DNA of 19,560 nt from JBAZDC01 sp041654595 (lineage in GTDB: Bacteria > Pseudomonadota > Gammaproteobacteria > Burkholderiales > Burkholderiaceae_B). Under the pieces are notes generated by a model that was not told the origin of the DNA, made no database searches, and was given only the letters and a program-made list of their open reading frames with translations. The position numbers and the translations under genes are program-made. Of this stretch, positions 14,638 to 19,560 are shown piece after piece (position 1 is the first letter of the stretch; every line of letters begins with the position of its first letter). The stretch covers positions 1-19,560 of the forward strand of contig CAZKBT010000057.1 of the NCBI GenBank assembly GCA_964551305.1, given 5' to 3'.

Positions 14638-16389
14638 TCAAACAGTACGTTGCGCGGGCGGCGCGCCCGCTTCATCATCGATCAGCGACTCGCCCGGCCG
14701 CACGATGTCGAACGAGACCGGCACCATCTCGAGCCGCACCTCGCCGTCCTTCAGATACGTGCGGTTAAAAGCGGTGGTCTCCAGATCGCCGGTCTCGGGG
14801 AAATCTTCTCGAAAATGCGCGCCGCGGCTATCTTCGCGCGCCTGCGCCGAAGCGGCGATGACCTTCGAAATCATCGTCAGGCTGTCCAGATTCAGCCAGT
14901 CGTGCCAGCTCAGATTGAATGCGCGCTGCCCATCCCGCACGCCCACCTGGAGCAAGGCCTGCTCATGCTCGGCGATCCGTGACAGGCCGCGCGCGATGCC
15001 TTCCCGGGTGCGCAGCACGCCAACGTCCTCCCACATGGTGCGCGACAACATCTCGCGTACCGGCTGGACCGGCCCCGCCGGCAGGGAGAACGGCCGCTCG
15101 ACACGCGCCACGGCCTGCTCCATCACCGACTCGTCCGCATCCCGCCATCCATTGCCCGCGTTGATGAACGCCGCCATCGAATCGCCCGCGATGCCGCCGA
15201 ATACCGTGGAATTGGCCACGCCGTTCCCGCCCAGGCGGTTCGCGCCGTGCACGCCGCCCGCGTCCTCGCCCGCGACGTACAGGCCCGGCGAGCTCGTGGA
15301 GCCGTCGACCTCGAACTCGATTCCGCCCATCAGGTAATGCGCGGTAGGCACGACCTCGACCTTGCCGCCAGCCAGATCGAAGCCGCAATCGGCGCAGCGC
15401 TGCACCATGCCGGGAAAGGCTTTGCGCACTTTCTCCGGACCCAGATGACTCATTTGTATGTACACCCCGCCCATGGGCGTCGTGCGGCCGGCGCGCATCT
15501 CGGCATAGATCCCGCGGCTGACCACGTCGCGCGTCGCGCGTTCTCCCCGCTGGTCGTAGCTCTGCATGAACCGCTCGCCGTCGCCGTTGAGCAGATAGCC
15601 GCCCGCTCCTCTCAGGCCCTCCTCCAGCACTGTGCCCGTCATCCGCGTGTCGGGCCCGCCCAGCAGCCCCGTGGGATGGAACTGCACCATTTCCATGTCG
15701 CGCAAGGTCAGCCCGTAGCGCAGGGCCATGGCCAGGCCGTCGCATGTCTTTTCCCCCGACGGCGTGTGATACAGGTACATCGTCGGACCCGCGCCCGTTC
15801 CCAGCAATACCGTCTTGGCCTGCACGAACCGATACAGCCCGGAGCGCATGTCGATGAACAGCGCCCCGGCAATGCCCGACTTGTCGGCAGCGGGGACCAG
15901 TTCGATGGCGCGATGCTCTTCGAGCTTGTTCACGCCGGCCGCGCTGACCTTCTCCATCAGGCGATTGATGATCTCGATACCCGTGAGATCCGATTTGTGG
16001 ACCGTGCGGTCGAAGCTCTGGCCCGCGAAAGCCTTTTGATGCAAGGTGCCGTCCGGATTGCGGTCGAAAAAACAGCCGATCTCGTTTTCCAGCTCCTGGA
16101 TGCGCTCGACGGCGCCAACCACCAGGCGCCAGGCCAGATCCTGCCTGGGCAGCCATTTTCCGCCCACGATGGTGTCCATGAAATGCCGCTCGATCGAATC
16201 CCCGGGCGCCAGCGCGACGTTGTAGCCGCCCTGCACCATCCGGGTACAGCCGCTTTTGCCCATCAGGCCCTTTACCGCCACCGTCACCTCCAGCGCGGGG
16301 TCCGCCTGCTTGGCATGCAGGGCCGCAAACAGCCCCGCGCCGCCCGATCCCAGTATCAGGATATCTGTTTTGCTGCGTTCGATTTTCAT
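14638..16389 (-). CDS. SdhA/FrdA-like flavoprotein of a quinone-linked dicarboxylate oxidoreductase
   Basis: A 583-residue flavoprotein of the succinate dehydrogenase/fumarate reductase family. It has the FAD-binding LGSGGAGLFAALHA fold (13-26), then QFHPTG with His238, EEGLRGAGG with Glu257 and Arg260, RATRDVV with Arg287, PTAHYLMGGIE with His351, and HGANRLGGN with Arg385. The dicarboxylate-binding and proton-transfer residues of FrdA/SdhA therefore all seem retained. Where E. coli FrdA has the FAD-linking His of SHTVAAEGG, this protein reads GCTRMVQGG with Cys48, so histidyl-FAD linkage is not possible. The start at 16389 (MKIERSKTDILILG) overlaps the preceding anchor stop as ATGA; a longer frame upstream is a shadow. 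It should act on the cytoplasmic face with the iron-sulfur and anchor subunits. Direction and substrate are unknown. Confidence 0.92.
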   Translation of the reverse strand: MKIERSKTDILILGSGGAGLFAALHAKQADPALEVTVAVKGLMGKSGCTRMVQGGYNVALAPGDSIERHFMDTIVGGKWLPRQDLAWRLVVGAVERIQELENEIGCFFDRNPDGTLHQKAFAGQSFDRTVHKSDLTGIEIINRLMEKVSAAGVNKLEEHRAIELVPAADKSGIAGALFIDMRSGLYRFVQAKTVLLGTGAGPTMYLYHTPSGEKTCDGLAMALRYGLTLRDMEMVQFHPTGLLGGPDTRMTGTVLEEGLRGAGGYLLNGDGERFMQSYDQRGERATRDVVSRGIYAEMRAGRTTPMGGVYIQMSHLGPEKVRKAFPGMVQRCADCGFDLAGGKVEVVPTAHYLMGGIEFEVDGSTSSPGLYVAGEDAGGVHGANRLGGNGVANSTVFGGIAGDSMAAFINAGNGWRDADESVMEQAVARVERPFSLPAGPVQPVREMLSRTMWEDVGVLRTREGIARGLSRIAEHEQALLQVGVRDGQRAFNLSWHDWLNLDSLTMISKVIAASAQAREDSRGAHFREDFPETGDLETTAFNRTYLKDGEVRLEMVPVSFDIVRPGESLIDDEAGAPPAQRTV

Positions 16390-16739
16390 AGACTGACTAC
16401 CCTGTACAAGAAGATGGCGGCAACGACGAAGGCAATGCCGGCCCCCCACGCGATCCAGCTCAAGCGCGCGGCGCGGGCTGTCGGCCAGGCGACGAATTCC
16501 AGCACCAATAGGCGGATGCCGAAACACACGTGGATGCCCAGCAGCAGGACCAGCCCCCACTCCGCGACCTTGACGAACGGCAGTTGCGAAAACTCCAGGA
16601 AACGATCCAGGCTGTCCGCGCCGTCCAGGGCCAAGCCCAGCACGTAGAAATGCACGGGCAGGAACAATGCCAGCAACAAGCCCGAAACGCGGTGGCCGAT
16701 GAACGCCCAATAGGCCGGATGGTTGCGTACGGCTTTCAT
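16386..16739 (-). CDS. SdhC/SdhD-like heme-b membrane anchor subunit (second anchor)
   Basis: A 117-residue membrane protein with three predicted helices (about 16-36, 58-80, 93-113). It is the second of two small anchor subunits holding the catalytic pair on the membrane and passing electrons to or from quinone. HRVSG (16-20) with His30 in the first helix, and H70-V-C-F-G-I-R in the second, match SdhC-type quinone-site and heme-b ligand patterns. The start is ATG at 16739 (MKAVRNHPAYW); the longer open frame is a shadow. It overlaps the first anchor and the flavoprotein genes by ATGA at each end, so translation is coupled. It is strikingly similar in motif spacing to the first anchor. Confidence 0.86.
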   Translation of the reverse strand: MKAVRNHPAYWAFIGHRVSGLLLALFLPVHFYVLGLALDGADSLDRFLEFSQLPFVKVAEWGLVLLLGIHVCFGIRLLVLEFVAWPTARAARLSWIAWGAGIAFVVAAIFLYRVVSL

Positions 16740-17071
16740 GCCCCCATCCCCCCTATGGCGGCCACGGCACGCAAGCCCAGCGCCAGCATCGCAATACCCA
16801 GCACGAGGCTGAGTCCGCCCGCCGCCTTGCGCGACATGCGGCACCATTCGATCAGCACTTTGCGCACGCCGATGGGCGCATGCACGGATACGGCGAGCAC
16901 GAACAGGACGTAGAAACCGATCCACCAAGCGTTGCCCTGCGTGCGCGACAGGATTTCCCCGGCGGTCAGGCCGCCCTGCACCGCGTACAGGATCACGATC
17001 AGATGCACGATCACGAAAGGCCCCATGACCATGGCGCTCAAACGCTGCAAGAGAAACAGCTTGCCTTCCAT
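16736..17071 (-). CDS. SdhC/FrdC-like heme-b membrane anchor subunit (first anchor)
   Basis: A 111-residue membrane protein with three predicted helices (about 12-30, 47-66, 84-106). It is the first membrane subunit of the dicarboxylate oxidoreductase. R10-L-S starts the first helix and His23 lies 13 residues on. H64-A-P-I-G-V-R, followed by EW, ends the second helix in the pattern of the heme-b ligand site of SdhC proteins. The start at 17071 lies one base after the iron-sulfur subunit stop (TGACATG), and its end overlaps the next anchor by ATGA. The fixed gene order (iron-sulfur, anchor, anchor, flavoprotein) and the motif support the assignment, although sequence identity in such anchors is low. 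Confidence 0.84.
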   Translation of the reverse strand: MEGKLFLLQRLSAMVMGPFVIVHLIVILYAVQGGLTAGEILSRTQGNAWWIGFYVLFVLAVSVHAPIGVRKVLIEWCRMSRKAAGGLSLVLGIAMLALGLRAVAAIGGMGA

Positions 17072-17072
17072 G

Positions 17073-17801
17073 TCACTCTCCCTTGAAGAACTCGATCAAA
17101 GCCCATTTCTTCAGTCCGGCGATACTGCCCGTGGGGCTCAGGCCTACCGGGCAATGCGTCATGCAGCTGCCCTGGGTGTGGCATGAATGGCACCCGCCGT
17201 CCGCGGTGGCCTGCTTCAGGGTTTGTCGCATGCCGACGTGCCGCTCGTCATTGACCAGGCTCCATGCCCGGTTCAAGGCCGCGGGCCCCAGGTACTCCTT
17301 GTCCCAGCTCACCACGTCGCAGGCGGCATAGCACACGGCGCAATTGATGCATTCGATGGCGGCATCGGCGCGCTTGCGCGCGGGGCTGGCCGGATCGACT
17401 TTCGCAGGCGGGTCCTTGCGCGTGCGCCCGCTGGAAAATCCGGAACCCGCCTTTTGCCACTTGGCGAAGAACTCGGTCATGTCGACCACCAGGTCCTTGA
17501 TCCTGGGCATGTTGCGTAAAGGCTCGAGCTCGATCGCGCCGTCCTTCTGCACGCTGCTGACATGCGTGCGACAGGTCCAGCGCGGCTTGCCGTTGACCGT
17601 CATGGCACAGGTGCCGCATACCCCGACCCGACAGGAAAAACGATAGGAGAGCTGGGGATCGATCCCCCGCTGGATCTCCGTCACCACATCCAATATGGTC
17701 TGGTTCTCGCGCCACGGCACTTCGTACGATTGAAAATGCCCCTCTTCGCCGCCGCGCCAGATCCTTACGGCCAGCATCTTGTCTTCGGTCGTCATCGTCA
17801 T
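17073..17801 (-). CDS. SdhB/FrdB-like iron-sulfur subunit
   Basis: A 242-residue iron-sulfur protein carrying electrons between the flavin and the membrane quinone site. The N-terminal ferredoxin domain has Cys57, Cys62, Cys65 and Cys77 for [2Fe-2S] (SCRVGVCGTC). The C-terminal domain has Cys151/154/157 (CINCAVC) with Cys161 for [4Fe-4S], and Cys207, Cys213 and Cys217 (ending CP) for [3Fe-4S], with Gln210 where a fourth ligand would sit; Cys204 is an extra nearby Cys. The usual SdhB/FrdB length and layout are kept, with a short inserted basic linker (about 118-145). Two in-frame ATGs (17801, 17795) are possible; the first is reported. It starts 12 bases after the ThDP-enzyme stop and ends one base before the first anchor. 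Confidence 0.93.
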   Translation of the reverse strand: MTMTTEDKMLAVRIWRGGEEGHFQSYEVPWRENQTILDVVTEIQRGIDPQLSYRFSCRVGVCGTCAMTVNGKPRWTCRTHVSSVQKDGAIELEPLRNMPRIKDLVVDMTEFFAKWQKAGSGFSSGRTRKDPPAKVDPASPARKRADAAIECINCAVCYAACDVVSWDKEYLGPAALNRAWSLVNDERHVGMRQTLKQATADGGCHSCHTQGSCMTHCPVGLSPTGSIAGLKKWALIEFFKGE

Positions 17802-17813
17802 CCATCCATGAAA

Positions 17814-19445
17814 TCAATGCGTATCCCGCGCCGCGACACGCAATGCGTAGGCGGGCGCAGGCAGGCCGTGCATCTCCACGTTCAAACAGACGGGAAGTCC
17901 CGCCTGAACGGCGTGCGCCAGCGCGCCTTCCAGCGCCGGCAAGGTCGCAATGCGTTCTCCCTTGCCGCCCAAGGCCTGCGCCGCCAGGTCATAGCGCGTG
18001 TCGGCCGAAAGCGTGCAGCCGTTCACGCGATCGGGTCCGTATTCCCGCACCTGAATCAGGTATTCGGCATTCCATTTGCTGTCATTGCCGATCACCGCGA
18101 TGATCGGCGCGCACTCGCGCGCGGCGGTTTCGAATTCCGTCAAATGAAAGCCTGCCGTTCCATCGCCCATCAACGCGACGACGGTCGCGTTCGGACAGGC
18201 GATCTTGGCTGCGACGGCATAGCAGATCCCGCCGCCGATCGAGCCCGCCATGCCGTTGATGACGCGTTTCGGCGCGCTGCAGTAGCCCTGCGCCCATTGT
18301 CCGAACTCGCCGCCGTCGCATACCAGGATAGGCTCGACGGCGTCGGCAAGCGCTTGTTGCACGGCCTGGCAGATCTGTCTGGGCAACAAGCCGTCGACCA
18401 CGGGCTCGGCGACGGCAAGCGTGCGCTCGGCCAGCGACGCCTGCGCGCGATCCAGCCAATCGCCCCGGCCATGGTCGAAAGCATGGCCGGCCAACAGTTC
18501 GAGTACGTGGCGGCCGTCCGCCCGCGCCGCAAACGCCATCCTGTCTCCGAGGCAGCGGGCGGCGCGATCGATGGCTTCCTGTTCGGGATCCAGGACCATG
18601 AACTGAGCGGCCGGATCGAATGAAGACTTATCGCCGAATTTCAGCGTGAAATCGACTATTTTCCCGACGAGAACGACCAGATCCGCCTGGGCGACGAGAT
18701 TCGCGAGTGCGCCGCCCGAGGGGTCGACGAAGCCACGGGGGCTTTCCATCGGAATGACGGGCGCCCCCACCGCCGCGGCGACCCGATCGAGCAGATCCCC
18801 GCAACGGCTGCGCGACAGGCTGGGACCGACCAGAATGACCGGTCGCCTCGCTTGACGCAATCTCTCCAGGAGTCGATCGGCATCGGCTTGCGTACAGGGC
18901 TGCGCGCGCGGCTCGACCGGCATGCCGGCGACGGCGTCCTGCGCGGGCGCGCGGGCCTGCAACAGATCGAACGGCATCGCCAGATGCACGGGGCCGGGAC
19001 GCCCCGAAAGGGCGGTTGTTATCAAGGTGGCGACATCCTCGGCCAAGGCTTGCACCGATCGAGAGCGTCGGCCCTGCTTGACTACGGGCCGCGTCAACGC
19101 GACCTGGTCGAGCTCCTGGAAGGCGCCTCGTCCATCCTGAGCGAGCGCCGAATCGCCCGACAGCAGCAGCACCGGACTTTCCGCCAGCTTGGCCGCATAC
19201 AAGGGCGCCAATCCATTGGCCAGGCCCGGCCCCGCGGTGAGCATCGCCACGCCGATTTCGCCGGTCAACTGCGCCCAGGCATCCGCCATGTACACGGCGG
19301 CCGCCTCGTGCCGAACGTGAACGATCCGGATACCCGCATCGATACAGGCATCGAATACGGGCATGATCTGATTGCCCGAAAGGCTGAAGATCGTTCTTAC
19401 CCCGCACGCCTTCAGGGCTTTCACTACGCTCGCCGCGCCTGTCAT
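17814..19445 (-). CDS. Thiamine-diphosphate-dependent enzyme, acetolactate synthase/2-hydroxyacyl-CoA lyase-like
   Basis: A 543-residue ThDP enzyme with the three-domain fold of the acetolactate synthase, oxalyl-CoA decarboxylase and 2-hydroxyacyl-CoA lyase superfamily. The catalytic Glu47 lies in VRHEAAAVYMADAWA and TAGPGLANGL follows. The ThDP/Mg site is GDG at 427-429, with the second part ending I-G-N454-D455, where many relatives have N-N. The C-terminal segment with NAEYLIQVREYG is typical of the catabolic members. It could decarboxylate a 2-oxo acid or cleave or form a C-C bond; the substrate is not readable. The ATG at 19445 with GGAGG four bases upstream is preferred over an in-frame GTG at 19460. 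It is the first gene of the operon, behind a good promoter, and is followed after 12 bases by the iron-sulfur subunit gene. Confidence 0.85.
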   Translation of the reverse strand: MTGAASVVKALKACGVRTIFSLSGNQIMPVFDACIDAGIRIVHVRHEAAAVYMADAWAQLTGEIGVAMLTAGPGLANGLAPLYAAKLAESPVLLLSGDSALAQDGRGAFQELDQVALTRPVVKQGRRSRSVQALAEDVATLITTALSGRPGPVHLAMPFDLLQARAPAQDAVAGMPVEPRAQPCTQADADRLLERLRQARRPVILVGPSLSRSRCGDLLDRVAAAVGAPVIPMESPRGFVDPSGGALANLVAQADLVVLVGKIVDFTLKFGDKSSFDPAAQFMVLDPEQEAIDRAARCLGDRMAFAARADGRHVLELLAGHAFDHGRGDWLDRAQASLAERTLAVAEPVVDGLLPRQICQAVQQALADAVEPILVCDGGEFGQWAQGYCSAPKRVINGMAGSIGGGICYAVAAKIACPNATVVALMGDGTAGFHLTEFETAARECAPIIAVIGNDSKWNAEYLIQVREYGPDRVNGCTLSADTRYDLAAQALGGKGERIATLPALEGALAHAVQAGLPVCLNVEMHGLPAPAYALRVAARDTH

Positions 19446-19503
19446 AACGCCTCCGGTCACGATGGCGCGCCTGCGGCGTCGCCATACGGTTATCTATGGC
19501 GGC

Positions 19504-19532
19504 AGTATATTTCTACTTATAAATTGAATCAA
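19504..19532 (-). promoter_or_regulatory. Sigma70-like promoter of the ThDP/dicarboxylate operon
   Basis: On the minus strand TTGATT (19527-19532) and TATACT (19504-19509) are separated by exactly 17 bases, a 4/6 and 5/6 match to the consensus. The surrounding DNA is unusually AT-rich for this window. A start near 19497 would give a leader of about 50 bases before the ATG at 19445. Confidence 0.6.
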
Positions 19533-19550
19533 GTATTTTTTATTTCAATT
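19522..19550. repeat. Inverted repeat overlapping the operon -35 box
   Basis: AATTGAA (19522-19528) and TTCAATT (19544-19550) are perfect 7-base arms 15 bases apart. They enclose TTGAATCAA (itself symmetric, TTGA-A-TCAA) and a T-rich run. A further ATTGAATT copy ends the window at 19553-19560. Its position over and upstream of the -35 box suits an activator site for the LysR protein encoded in the same cluster, but AT-rich DNA makes chance symmetry easy. Confidence 0.4.
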
Positions 19551-19560
19551 TTATTGAATT

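Noticed and set aside
17562..18623. Plus-strand open frame (353 codons) across the Fe-S and ThDP genes
   Set aside because: It spans the junction of two well-supported minus-strand genes and shows no motifs.

Overview
The window looks like a chromosomal segment of a high-GC betaproteobacterium, most likely an Alcaligenaceae member (Bordetella/Achromobacter-like). This rests on the codon bias, the leucine/isovalerate catabolic genes, the smg to topoisomerase III neighbourhood and the Lys/Ala-rich tail on the topoisomerase. No database search was run, so the placement is inference. Genes are densely packed, no gene-free stretch exceeds about 110 bases, and no tRNA, rRNA, CRISPR array or insertion sequence was seen.

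Bases 1-4443 (plus strand) are a catabolic acyl-CoA block: the 3' part of a thiolase, then the carboxyltransferase (beta) and biotin-carrying (alpha) subunits of a 3-methylcrotonyl-CoA carboxylase-type enzyme, as in leucine degradation. Bases 4551-11168 are a housekeeping block: smg (DUF494), gluQ (glutamyl-Q tRNA(Asp) synthetase), a large minus-strand membrane protein with DUF2157 and GDYXXLXY parts that overlaps the 3' end of gluQ, and divergently from it a type IA topoisomerase (topB-like). The topoisomerase ends in a histone-H1-like Lys/Ala tail followed by an acidic tip closely resembling the C-terminus of single-strand binding protein.

Bases 11205-19445 (minus strand) form one tightly packed catabolic operon. 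In transcription order it encodes a thiamine-diphosphate enzyme, an SdhB/FrdB-like iron-sulfur subunit, two small heme-b-type membrane anchors, an SdhA/FrdA-like flavoprotein, the alpha and beta subunits of a class I fumarase/tartrate dehydratase-like enzyme, an amidohydrolase_2-family protein and a LysR regulator. A good sigma70-like promoter with an overlapping inverted repeat lies upstream of the first gene. A 36-bp perfect palindrome sits between the amidohydrolase and the regulator.

This operon is the most interesting part. It couples a quinone-linked dicarboxylate oxidoreductase to a hydro-lyase, a C-C lyase or decarboxylase, and a hydrolase-fold protein, and several subunits depart from the textbook families. 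The flavoprotein has Cys where His normally binds FAD covalently. The two anchors look like a tandem duplication. The hydro-lyase beta subunit has altered active-site loops. The amidohydrolase lacks most metal ligands. A plausible reading is a specialised pathway for a substituted C4-type dicarboxylate rather than a spare TCA segment; the substrate cannot be told from sequence alone.
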